From the NCBI RefSeq assembly GCF_021458635.1, contig NZ_JAIRDQ010000003.1:558001-622000 (forward strand): a stretch of DNA of 64,000 nucleotides. Direction: 5' to 3'. Below are positions 49,939 to 58,265 of this stretch, in pieces; position 1 is the stretch's first letter, and each line of letters starts with the position of its first letter. Below the pieces are notes generated by a model. It made no database searches. It was not told where the DNA came from and saw only the letters and a list, made by a program, of their open reading frames with translations. The stretch is from Bradyrhizobium monzae. Its GTDB lineage: Bacteria; Pseudomonadota; Alphaproteobacteria; Rhizobiales; Xanthobacteraceae. A program made the translations under genes and the position numbers.

Positions 49939-51093
49939 ATGCTGTTGTACTGTAAGAGGCTCCTTTCCGAGCTCCGCAAGAAGAACCATGGCGCCCCCCG
50001 ATTGTGGTTCATCGGACCGATGCCGCCCCCCATACATGGGCAATCCCTCTACAACACCGTATTGCTGGACTTCCTGCGCAGCTATCGCTCTCCGACGTGC
50101 TTGCCGCTGGGTGGAACCAGATCGGAGAAACTCGCCGGAGCGCTTTTGTTGCCTCTGGTCATGCTCTTTGTCGCCCGCCGCAAAGACGACATCTATACCT
50201 CACCTCCCGGCCAGGGTGGGGTCTGGACATTCTTAATTCTGCTAGCAACGCTCCGCATTCGTCATCTCGACCACTTCGTGCATCACCATTCCTTCCGGGC
50301 AATCAATCAGGCGCCGGCGCTTTCCGCAAAGCTGCTGGCGCAAATCGGCGGAAGATACCAGCGCCATATTTTCCTCTCGGACGGAATGAGAGAACGATAT
50401 GCAAAACTCTACCTGAACGAGCATCAACGATCTCGAAGTCTGGTCCTGCCCAACTCCTTCTTGTTTTATGATCCCGTAGATCATATGCCCCAGCGCTCCG
50501 GGCCCATCACGTTAGGCCATTTGAGCGTTATCACCCGCGAGAAAGGAATTGTTTATCTGATGGACCTCGCGGAGCGCATGATGCGGGTTCGATCCGATTT
50601 CCGCTTGCTGTTGGCCGGCCCGGTTCGTGATGCTTCTCTCAAGGAAGAGATACTCGCATTTTGTGCACGTACCTCCGACAGGGCCGTGTATCTGGGGCCG
50701 GTCTACGGCGATCAAAAGGCCGATTTCTACCGAGCCGTCGATATCTTCGTTCTTCCTTCACGCCTGCTCGACGAAGCCGACCCTCTGGTTTTGCTGGAGT
50801 CCTACAGCAACGGCTGCGAGGTTGTGGCGTCGAGCACCGGTTGTATTCCGGAAAGAATTCGGTCGGCGGACCAACTCCTCTCCTTTACCTCCGACAATGA
50901 CTGCGCCCTGGTGGGCCGCATCGTCGACCAATGCAAAGCGGATCGAAGCGGAGTTTCCTCATCGTGCGTTGCGCACGCCCAGCGGCTCTATGCGAACTCG
51001 CGGGAAGCGGCCATCCGGTTTCTTGGAGCGCTGTCGATCTCGATTCCGCTCGATGCATTTCCCAACAAATCTGGCCAAGCCGAGAAGCCGTGA
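49939..51093 (+). CDS. Glycosyltransferase family 4-like
   Basis: A 384-residue protein with a short hydrophobic-basic N-terminus, then LWFIGPMPPPIHGQSLYNTV, an acceptor-domain opening of a GT-B enzyme seen in polysaccharide clusters. A hydrophobic patch follows at about 65-80 (GALLLPLVMLFVARR), which may tether it to the membrane. The donor half has LGHLSVITREKGIVYLMDLA, FRLLLAGPVRD, VDIFVLPSRLLDEADPLVLL with the E-x7-like motif (LESYSNGCEVVAS) and a terminal CIPERI. Sugar specificity is unknown. Gap of 36 bases from the previous gene. Confidence 0.85.
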   Translation: MLLYCKRLLSELRKKNHGAPRLWFIGPMPPPIHGQSLYNTVLLDFLRSYRSPTCLPLGGTRSEKLAGALLLPLVMLFVARRKDDIYTSPPGQGGVWTFLILLATLRIRHLDHFVHHHSFRAINQAPALSAKLLAQIGGRYQRHIFLSDGMRERYAKLYLNEHQRSRSLVLPNSFLFYDPVDHMPQRSGPITLGHLSVITREKGIVYLMDLAERMMRVRSDFRLLLAGPVRDASLKEEILAFCARTSDRAVYLGPVYGDQKADFYRAVDIFVLPSRLLDEADPLVLLESYSNGCEVVASSTGCIPERIRSADQLLSFTSDNDCALVGRIVDQCKADRSGVSSSCVAHAQRLYANSREAAIRFLGALSISIPLDAFPNKSGQAEKP

Positions 51094-51414
51094 ACATATC
51101 CAGCATCTCGCGAATTTGCTCGATGCGGCCGAGATGACGGACGCGCGACGAACCGAAGAACGATGGTACGAAAACGACATGCATCAAATTCGTGCAGAGA
51201 GTGACACTAAAAGAGACTCTCCACGATGGCATTTGGTACAGGGGGCTCCGAGGAATTGTGATATGAGCCGTGGCCCGTTAAAGCTAAGAGACAGAGAGTT
51301 GATGAACGATCCTCAAGCCAGCCGGAGCGTCACCTCGATGAGCCTCGCCGCGCCATGCCATCCCGCATGGACACATGATTTACTACAGTTCCCACTCTGC
51401 AGGAATTTCGCTCA
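51094..51414. other. Intergenic region (321 bp), nothing recognised
   Basis: Lies between two same-strand glycosyltransferase genes. Frames across it are continuations or shadows without ribosome sites. I see no hairpin with T tract, so the following gene may be in the same transcript. Confidence 0.35.
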
Positions 51415-52251
51415 ATGAGCTGCCCGAGTAAGCTCCAGGCGATCATCGTCAACTTCAGAACCCCCAAACTAACCATTCGCTGCATAAGGTCGATGCTGGA
51501 ACATCGCGTGGTGGATCGGGAGAGCGTGTTGATTGTCGACAACTGTTCCGGAGACAACTCGGTCGAGGAGTTTCGCAAGGCTCTACCCGACATTCGAACA
51601 ATTGTCGCCGATCATAACGGCGGGTTTGGAGCCGGCGTTAATCTAGGTGTGGCGAAGACGACTGCCGACTATCTTCTTATCCTCAATCCAGACACCTATT
51701 TTGAATTCAACAGCGCCGCGTCCGTCGTGGATTTGATGGAGCGAGGTCCCGGAGTCGCCCTGGTCGGGATGGACCTCGTCAATCCCGACGGAAGTCGTCA
51801 GTATTCGGCTCGCCGCTTCTACTCGGTGTTCGACGTCCTCGCCCGACGCGTGGATTGGATCGGAGCGATGGTGCCCCAGCGGGCCGAGAAGCATCTGATG
51901 AAGGGCGCTTGGGAGACCGGCGAGCCATTCGATGCAGAATGGGTCATGGGAACCGGCTTCGTCGTCCGGCGCTCAGCGTTCGAACTCATCCGCGGAATGG
52001 ACGAGAGGTATTTCCTCTACATGGAGGACGTCGATCTCTGCGCCCGTCTTTGGCGCGCGGGATACAAGGTCAAGGGGATGCCGGGTGCCAAGTTGGTCCA
52101 TGATCACCAACGGTCGAGCGCGGCCGGTCCCCTTACATTTGCCGGTAGGACGCACATTCATAGCCTGTTTCTATTCAGGTCGCGGTTTACGGTTCCGCTG
52201 TTCCGGCCACCGGGCGTGGACAAGATCGCTAGACGCAAAGCTGGGAACTAA
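51415..52251 (+). CDS. Glycosyltransferase family 2 (rhamnosyltransferase-like)
   Basis: The 278-residue protein has a GT-A fold: LQAIIVNFRTPKLTIRCIRS, LIVDNCSGDNSVEEF, HNGGFGAGVNLGVAKT and the metal/nucleotide motif LILNPDTYFEF. It continues with VALVGMDLVNPDGSRQYSAR, MGTGFVVRRSAFELIRGMDE and YFLYMEDVDLCARLWRAGYK, a strong match to the WbbL-like rhamnosyltransferase group. Since dTDP-rhamnose genes lie at 61.8-64 kb, dTDP-rhamnose is a reasonable donor guess. The end (FLFRSRFTVPLFRPPG) is hydrophobic and may bind the membrane. Confidence 0.93.
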   Translation: MSCPSKLQAIIVNFRTPKLTIRCIRSMLEHRVVDRESVLIVDNCSGDNSVEEFRKALPDIRTIVADHNGGFGAGVNLGVAKTTADYLLILNPDTYFEFNSAASVVDLMERGPGVALVGMDLVNPDGSRQYSARRFYSVFDVLARRVDWIGAMVPQRAEKHLMKGAWETGEPFDAEWVMGTGFVVRRSAFELIRGMDERYFLYMEDVDLCARLWRAGYKVKGMPGAKLVHDHQRSSAAGPLTFAGRTHIHSLFLFRSRFTVPLFRPPGVDKIARRKAGN

Positions 52252-52299
52252 GTGTTTGGCAGCGGTCACGCCGAGACGTGACCGGCAGAGCGATCTTTC

Positions 52300-53445
52300 A
52301 TGACGTCCGAACTTCCGAAAGAAGAAACCCCGGTGCGGCGACACGGACAATTACTACAGCTGAACTGGATCCGGGCCATCGCAGCGCTGCTCGTCGTCGC
52401 CTATCACTGCGAAGTCACCATGATGTTGCCGAAATACTTCGGCGCCAGCACGCTTCCATTTTTCAAGGCCGGCCATTCGGGCGTTCAGCTGTTTTTTGTC
52501 CTGAGTGGCTTCGTCATTTACCTGGCGCATCATCGCGATTCCGAGGGTGACGGCAGCATCGTCGCCCGATTTGCGGCGAAGCGATTTCGTCGCATCTATC
52601 CATCACTTTGGATCGTGCTCGTTCCTTTGATCATCCTGTCGCTTTTCGGATTCGCAACACGGGTACCGAGCAACGCCGACGTCGCCTTGTCGCTGCTGAT
52701 TTTGCCGGCGCAGGAAGAGGTGATCCTGGCTACGGAATGGACGCTTCGCCATGAAATTCTCTTCTACGCCATGTTCGTCTGCTTTCTCTGGAATCGCAGA
52801 ATCGGGTTCTGGCTTCTGGTTGCCTGGGGCTTCATCGGCCTCCCTCTCGCTCTGTTCGACGACAAGGGCTGGCTGATCGACTTCATCTTCAACAACAATC
52901 ACGTACTATTTCTGTGTGGTGTCGGCATCGCATGGCTCTACATACGTGGATACTCTGCTGCTGGCCCCTATTTTCTCTTCGCCGGGTTGATCGTTTTCGC
53001 GGTCACATTCTACTTCGGCATATCGAAGCAGATCCCTCCAAACGGAGAACTCCTGCTGTTTGGACTGGGCGCAGCAGGAATTATCCACGGCGCATGTTCA
53101 ATGCCGTTCCTGAACCGGAGAATTGTTCCGCTGGAGGAGGCGGGGGCTGCCTCATACGCTCTCTATCTCATTCACTATCCGCTGATCTCGCTGCTTGTGA
53201 AGCTCGCGGTCAAGCTCAACACGGCGGTAGCAGCGCCACGCGCCCTGTATTTTGTGGTCATTATCGTGATCTGTCAGGTGATCGCGATCGTTTTCCATCA
53301 TCTGATAGAAGCCCCTCTGATGAAGGCTTCGTGGATGCAGAGGTTGTTCCTGCCTGCCCGGGCGACAGCGGCCGCCTCAGGCTTTCAAGGACCGGCTCCT
53401 GATATTGTAGAACCGCAACATGCCAGAACGTCCTCATCGGACTAG
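52300..53445 (+). CDS. Acyltransferase-3 family membrane protein
   Basis: A 381-residue inner-membrane protein with the acyltransferase-3 pattern. It has LNWIRAIAALLVVAYHCEVT (functional His), GHSGVQLFFVLSGFVIYLAH, RFAAKRFRRIYPSLWIVLVP, then about ten membrane segments (FLLWNRRIGFWLLVAWGFIG-like) and YALYLIHYPLISLLVKLAVK. It is the second of this kind in the locus (first at 36679) and is not a close copy. It would add an acyl group to the polymer. Its stop overlaps the stop of the convergent glycosyltransferase gene at 53442. Confidence 0.9.
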   Translation: MTSELPKEETPVRRHGQLLQLNWIRAIAALLVVAYHCEVTMMLPKYFGASTLPFFKAGHSGVQLFFVLSGFVIYLAHHRDSEGDGSIVARFAAKRFRRIYPSLWIVLVPLIILSLFGFATRVPSNADVALSLLILPAQEEVILATEWTLRHEILFYAMFVCFLWNRRIGFWLLVAWGFIGLPLALFDDKGWLIDFIFNNNHVLFLCGVGIAWLYIRGYSAAGPYFLFAGLIVFAVTFYFGISKQIPPNGELLLFGLGAAGIIHGACSMPFLNRRIVPLEEAGAASYALYLIHYPLISLLVKLAVKLNTAVAAPRALYFVVIIVICQVIAIVFHHLIEAPLMKASWMQRLFLPARATAAASGFQGPAPDIVEPQHARTSSSD

Positions 53446-54515
53446 ATGGAACTGAGCAACGCCTGCGCGGACGAGATCCAAGTGTACCGCGATCTCCGGC
53501 TCAACTGACCGGCAAGCTCGGCTTCGGACGGAGCTCCCTTTTCGATCCGCTCTCGCATCAATCGAGCCAGATGTTCCGAATCCGTGGGACTGCAATACTC
53601 CGCGGCATCTCCGCATACCTCGCGTAGCACCGCGATGTCCGACACGATGACGGGACATCCAAACACCATGGCCTCCAGCGGAGGCACGCCAAACCCTTCG
53701 TACAGGCTCGGAAAGATCAGCGCGGTTGCATGGCGATACAAAGCCGCCATGGAGGCGTCGGAAATGTGTCCGGTGGGGATCACCCGATCGTCAGGCATTA
53801 TATCACTGCGGCCGAAGACCCGCTCGTTGGCTGCGCCCACGATCACCAACAGGTAATCCCGGGGGAGCGATTTTATCGCTCGGGTTACAAGTTCGACATT
53901 CTTGTTTCGCTTGTTGGAGCCGATAGCCAGAAAATATCGCCCCGGCACCAGGTTGAGCCTGTGCAATATCTCATCGTCGGCCGGAATCCCGGCCAGATGC
54001 TCGGCGCTGTTTGAGCAAACGGAAATGTCTTCGACCGGAATCTTCAGGACGTCGGAGAGCTCGCGTTGAGAAAAATGCGACACCGTCACGATGCGAGCGG
54101 TCCTGGCGTAGAGCCGCCCGAGACAACGGTGAAACTGACCATAGCTGCGGCTGAAGAACTCGGGATGCCGAAAGACCTGCGCATCGTGCAGGACGATATG
54201 GTGCCGGCGATGGAGCACGGGCCCGGAATTGGCGAGACTGAGGAGAGTGCCGCTTCGCGCGGCCATGGCGAGATCGATCTGGTCCCAAGCGTGCCCCGTC
54301 CGCTTTCCGATCTTCGCGATGCGGATATGTTTCAGCGAGAGACGGTCCTCGGCATTCGAAGGCACGAGGAGGGTCCAATTCGCGCTGCCGAGCCGTTCAG
54401 GCAGCTGCTTCCGATCAATCAGCTGGTCGATCGCCTTGACGATCTCCGCGGCAAATCTCTGAACGCCGCTGACGGGCTGCGAGAGAAATCGACCGTTTAT
54501 AAAAACATCAGGCAT
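53442..54515 (-). CDS. Glycosyltransferase family 4
   Basis: The 357-residue protein starts MPDVFINGRFLSQPVSGVQR, the typical opening for a mannosyl- or rhamnosyl-type GT4 of polysaccharide loci. It has TARIVTVSHFSQRELSDVLK (acceptor side), RYFLAIGSNKRNKNVELVTR, RVIPTGHISDASMAALYRHA and LIFPSLYEGFGVPPLEAMVF (E-x7-E). The longer frame upstream is not family-like. It has a stop overlapping the acyltransferase gene and follows the methyltransferase gene on the minus strand by 22 bases, making a three-gene minus-strand operon with 54538 and 55272. Confidence 0.92.
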   Translation of the reverse strand: MPDVFINGRFLSQPVSGVQRFAAEIVKAIDQLIDRKQLPERLGSANWTLLVPSNAEDRLSLKHIRIAKIGKRTGHAWDQIDLAMAARSGTLLSLANSGPVLHRRHHIVLHDAQVFRHPEFFSRSYGQFHRCLGRLYARTARIVTVSHFSQRELSDVLKIPVEDISVCSNSAEHLAGIPADDEILHRLNLVPGRYFLAIGSNKRNKNVELVTRAIKSLPRDYLLVIVGAANERVFGRSDIMPDDRVIPTGHISDASMAALYRHATALIFPSLYEGFGVPPLEAMVFGCPVIVSDIAVLREVCGDAAEYCSPTDSEHLARLMRERIEKGAPSEAELAGQLSRRSRYTWISSAQALLSSI

Positions 54516-54537
54516 GTTTCTTGCGGCTTGACAGGGT

Positions 54538-55275
54538 CTACGGCAGCTTCGAACGGCTGAGAACCATGAGAGACCATCCGCCGACAAGCCGGACCGTCGC
54601 ATCGGGGGCAGCGAGAAACGCCAAGCGTCGGGGCCATGCGGCCAGCCGCTTCTTCCAGGTCTTGTAAGACTGATCGATCGCCCAAGCCGTATAGAAGCAG
54701 TCGATTGTCTCCAGGCCCGATTCCTCGATCATGGACAGCGCGCTGGCCCGCGAGAAATAATGGATATGCCCCAGCGTGCGACGGGCTTCGGGAAGCACCC
54801 AACCGCGCCCGACCGCAAGCGCGCTCATGTCGAGCGGGACATGGATGACCTGCCAACGAGACATATTCCCCATCGCCCGTAAGAATTCGAACGGGTTCTC
54901 GACGTGCTCCACCACGTCGATCGCCATCGTCAGATCGAATTGCTTTCCGGCCTGAAAAGCATTCTGCATGCTGAAGCTCAGATTGTCCGACGCTCGTTTG
55001 AGGGACAATTCATGAGCATAGGGAGAGACTTCAAAGCCCTCCAATCTCGATTGCGCATATTGCTTGGAGAGTATCCCTACGATCGCACCCGTCCCGCAGC
55101 CGATGTCAGCCAATGTTTTCCATTGGATGCCGTTGCGATCGAGAATCGTCCGGATATGCGCCGCCTTCCACGGAGCATCTTCCTCGTGCCAATTCGGATT
55201 GTCGACGGCGTAGTCGTCCTGCCTGTACCGGCTCGTTGCGTCGGGCGCCGGCCGCTCCATCGAGGAAGAATTCAT
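54538..55275 (-). CDS. Class I SAM-dependent methyltransferase
   Basis: The 245-residue cytoplasmic protein has the SAM-binding motif TLADIGCGTGAIVGILSKQY at residues ~55-74. It continues with LEGFEVSPYAHELSLKRA, then FDLTMAIDVVEHVENPFEFL and IHVPLDMSALAVGRGW and a late HIHYFSRASALSMIEESGLE, the pattern of a Methyltransf_11/23 type enzyme. The ATG at 55275 overlaps the stop of the upstream glycosyltransferase (ATGA), so the genes are coupled. A methylated sugar in the polymer is a plausible product. The last 40 residues are hydrophobic (RRLAFLAAPDATVRLVGGWS). Confidence 0.88.
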   Translation of the reverse strand: MNSSSMERPAPDATSRYRQDDYAVDNPNWHEEDAPWKAAHIRTILDRNGIQWKTLADIGCGTGAIVGILSKQYAQSRLEGFEVSPYAHELSLKRASDNLSFSMQNAFQAGKQFDLTMAIDVVEHVENPFEFLRAMGNMSRWQVIHVPLDMSALAVGRGWVLPEARRTLGHIHYFSRASALSMIEESGLETIDCFYTAWAIDQSYKTWKKRLAAWPRRLAFLAAPDATVRLVGGWSLMVLSRSKLP

Positions 55276-56483
55276 GCCGGTTGCGCCCTCACGCATTCGT
55301 AGAAGGCAACGACTCGCCGCCCCAAAGTGTCCTGATTGAACTCTTGCATTGCCGCGTCGGCGCTGTCCTTGTACGCCTCGAGACGCTCCGGTTGATCGAG
55401 TATGCCCTCGATCGCCGTACTCCAGGCTCTTACATCGCCCGCCTCCACAAGGACACCATTTTTCTCGTGCATCACGAGTTCCGGTATTCCGCCGGCATTG
55501 CTTCCCATGACAGGGAGGCCATGCCCCAGCGCTTCGATGATCACGCCAGGGGAGTTTTCGAACCAAATGGACGGCACGAGAAGGAGGTCGCTTTGGGCCA
55601 TGCGATTGGCGACTTCCTGGCCTGAGACATGGCCGGCGAACCCGATCCAGCGATGATGACCATAGCGCCGCTTGAGATCATCTTCGCTGGGGCCGGTGCC
55701 CACCAGCGTCAGCGTAAACTCGTAGCGCTCCGACAATGGCTCGAGGGCCTGCAGCAGGACATACAGCCCTTTCGATTCATGTAGACGTCCGACATATAGG
55801 AAGCGAACGACCCTCGATGCATTCTTCGCGACGGTCGAATTCGGCGATTTATTGGGATTCAGGATATGGGCCTGGGCCCAGGCCTGGATCGGTTGAAACG
55901 CCGACAGCCGGCGAAGAATCGCAAGCGAAGGCGAGATGAATCCCAACCGTGGAACGGAGCGGAGAAAAGCGAGTTTCGCTCTCGACGAAAACGCACAGGG
56001 GGCGCATAGGCGATCGCACTCCCGGCCGGACTTGAACATCGCCATCCTCACGCAAGCGAGGCTAAGGTCGTGAACCGTGAAGACGACGGGTATTTTCCTG
56101 CCGCCGATCGCGCGAAGGGTATTCCAGCCGATGCCTTGCAGGACGTGGATGTTGACCAGGTCCGGGGCAAATTCGTCGAGGACCTGACGCATGATCCGAT
56201 CGTTGCGAGGATCAAAATGGTCTTGAAGATGCCAAATGGATTTCTGTAAACCGGATTTTTGAGCGGCTACAAACACCGTGTACGGCCGAGGCATGTGAAT
56301 GCGCCAGACTTTGAGACCGTCAACGATCGCCCCCCTCACCTCGTCCGCGGGAGCCGGTGATGTGGTGAGGACGGCGACCTCGTGACCGTTCGCCTGAAGC
56401 CACGCCGCCAGATTGCTCGCAGAAATTTCAGCTCCGCCTTGAACGAAGGGCGGAAAGAAGGCCGAGACGATCAGAATTCGCAT
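55272..56483 (-). CDS. Glycosyltransferase family 4 with a cysteine cluster, paralogue of 47241
   Basis: The 403-residue protein opens MRILIVSAFFPPFVQGGAEI and shares many blocks with the protein at 47241: WHLQDHFDPRN, MPRPY, VRFLYVGRLHESKG, ENSPGVIIEALGHG, AGGIPELV. It also has the cysteine cluster (Cys144, 156, 160, 163; ACVRMAMFKSGRECDRLCAP then C). The gene is divergent from the glycosidase-like gene at 56517 with 33 bases between the starts, so the promoters lie within one another's coding ends or in that small gap. It precedes the methyltransferase and glycosyltransferase genes on the minus strand. Confidence 0.92.
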   Translation of the reverse strand: MRILIVSAFFPPFVQGGAEISASNLAAWLQANGHEVAVLTTSPAPADEVRGAIVDGLKVWRIHMPRPYTVFVAAQKSGLQKSIWHLQDHFDPRNDRIMRQVLDEFAPDLVNIHVLQGIGWNTLRAIGGRKIPVVFTVHDLSLACVRMAMFKSGRECDRLCAPCAFSSRAKLAFLRSVPRLGFISPSLAILRRLSAFQPIQAWAQAHILNPNKSPNSTVAKNASRVVRFLYVGRLHESKGLYVLLQALEPLSERYEFTLTLVGTGPSEDDLKRRYGHHRWIGFAGHVSGQEVANRMAQSDLLLVPSIWFENSPGVIIEALGHGLPVMGSNAGGIPELVMHEKNGVLVEAGDVRAWSTAIEGILDQPERLEAYKDSADAAMQEFNQDTLGRRVVAFYECVRAQPA

Positions 56484-56516
56484 GTACGTTCGTTACCTGA
56501 CACAATAGAGGCGAAG

Positions 56517-57884
56517 ATGGCCAGAGCGGCGAAAACGGGGTTGGTGATTGCAATCATCGCAGCAGGTTTGCTCTTCGGCAAAATCTACGCTGCCAATCAA
56601 GCGACATCCATCTCGATTGGCAAGCAGCCGTTGGCCGAACGAGCCGAACGGCCGATCATCGGCGTCGGCGTGCACTTCGGGATAGGTGGAGAATATGGCT
56701 ATTCCCCGCAAAAGTCCGCGCTGATATTGCGCTCCGATGCATTCGATTCAGTCAGGGACGATTTGGCGTGGAGCCTGTTTCGAGCTGGACCCGGAATTGG
56801 CGACACAACAATTCAAGCCCGCGAACCCGTCAAATTGTTCGATTTCCTGGACCAGACCCAGGCGAGGCCCCTGCTCATTCTGGGTCATCCCAATCCTCTC
56901 GTTCCCGACGGCCAACCTCCGCTGACCGATGTCGGCCGAAAGAGCTTTGCCGAATTTGCGGCGAAGGCAGTCCAAACGACCGCCAAGCGAAACCCAATCT
57001 ACGAGATCTGGAACGAATGGAACATGAACGCCGTGCTGGGACGCCCGTTCCTGGTCGGCGAAGGCGATCCGAGCGATCCACGCGCGGCGAGCCATTATTC
57101 CGCCCTCGCGAAGGAGGCGCTTGCGAAGATACGCAGCGTGGCCCCGAAAGCGCAGGTATTGGTCGGGGCCGTCGGGATGGATCCCGATTGGAAGTGGACC
57201 ATGGCCCTCTTGCGTTCCGGCGCGCTGGAAGGTGCAAGCGGCCTGTCCGTCCACCTCTACAATCACTGCGAGCGCGAGGTTTCCAACCGAAGCGCAGAGG
57301 CTGCGATCCGGCAGATCAGCACCTTGCGCCAGTTGCTGGATTCCTCCGGATCGAACATCCCGATCTACGTTACGGAAGTTGGTTGGCCGACGACTTCGAA
57401 GACTTGCCCGATCTCTACGCAGACAGCAGCGAACAATATCGCGCAATTCCTGCTCTGGATGGCGGCCACACCCTGGTTGAAGGGAGCATGGATCTACGAA
57501 ATGAAGGATCAGGGCCCTGATCCGGCCGCCCTGGAGGACAACTTTGGCCTGTACGACTATGCCTTCTCGCCGAAGCCGGCTGCATGCTTTACCCGCGAGG
57601 CGATCGGTATCATCAAGAGCGCGGGCGCAATGAGACTTGAACGACCTTTCCCTGAATTGTCCGTCATCGAGGCAACGACCTCTGCGGGTAAGCGGCTGAT
57701 TGCCTGGACTTCGCACGAGACGGTCTCAGCGACCCTGGAATTCCCTGACGGAATGGAACCGGAATTCGCTCCGTTGTGCCAGCAGAAGGCTACATCGAAG
57801 ACGATAAAGATCGGGGCAACGCCTGTCGTGATCACCTTGCCGACGACAGCCCCAATCGAATTGAAGGCAGCAATCGCTCGCTAA
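56517..57884 (+). CDS. Exported or anchored clan GH-A-like glycoside hydrolase, paralogue of 48490
   Basis: The 455-residue protein starts at the ATG at 56517 (AGAGG upstream). It has an N-terminal hydrophobic stretch (GLVIAIIAAGLLFGKIYAAN), a signal peptide or anchor. Core motifs match the 48490 protein: VGVHFGIGGEYGYSPQKS, YEIWNEWNMNAV with candidate acid/base Glu167, SGLSVHLYNHCE, IYVTEVGWPTTSKTC with candidate nucleophile Glu288, and a shared PDPAALEDNFGLYDY. It lies next to a paralogous GT4 gene, so the pair mirrors 47241-49902. Presumably a periplasmic glycosidase acting on this EPS. Confidence 0.85.
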   Translation: MARAAKTGLVIAIIAAGLLFGKIYAANQATSISIGKQPLAERAERPIIGVGVHFGIGGEYGYSPQKSALILRSDAFDSVRDDLAWSLFRAGPGIGDTTIQAREPVKLFDFLDQTQARPLLILGHPNPLVPDGQPPLTDVGRKSFAEFAAKAVQTTAKRNPIYEIWNEWNMNAVLGRPFLVGEGDPSDPRAASHYSALAKEALAKIRSVAPKAQVLVGAVGMDPDWKWTMALLRSGALEGASGLSVHLYNHCEREVSNRSAEAAIRQISTLRQLLDSSGSNIPIYVTEVGWPTTSKTCPISTQTAANNIAQFLLWMAATPWLKGAWIYEMKDQGPDPAALEDNFGLYDYAFSPKPAACFTREAIGIIKSAGAMRLERPFPELSVIEATTSAGKRLIAWTSHETVSATLEFPDGMEPEFAPLCQQKATSKTIKIGATPVVITLPTTAPIELKAAIAR

Positions 57885-58265
57885 TACCCGAGAGCTAACG
57901 GGTTCCCACCCCAAACACAGTCCTCGGGCCCCGGGCAGGTGCAGAGCAGCCCGAGAGGCCCTTCCGGACTTGATGGAGAGCATTGGCAACGGTTCGCGGG
58001 AATAGGCCACGTATGGGCAAGGCCCTCACAAGGCCTTTGAGCACGCTTAACGCGTCAACCCAACATGCTGTCGGATCACCTGGGGCCGAAATAATGGTCC
58101 GCAGACATAACCTTCGTGGAATGATTCGATTCGAAGATGCTTGGCGCGCTCAGCCTACTTCAACAGGGTCGCTCCAAGACTCAATAGCTCAAACTTCGTT
58201 GATTGGGGGGGAGGCGCAGGCAGAATCAATCTTTCAGCCCCGTCTCGCCAGCCCGCACCGCGCCG
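57885..58265. other. Intergenic region (381 bp), nothing recognised
   Basis: Convergent space between the glycosidase gene and the phosphotransferase gene. No convincing terminator or reading frame with family-like sequence. It includes a G-rich stretch GATTGGGGGGGAGGCGCAG near 58201. Confidence 0.35.

Noticed and set aside
50627..51418. A 263-codon plus-strand frame overlapping the end of the glycosyltransferase at 49939
   Set aside because: It is a shifted frame of that gene followed by intergenic sequence; no start signal and no domain.
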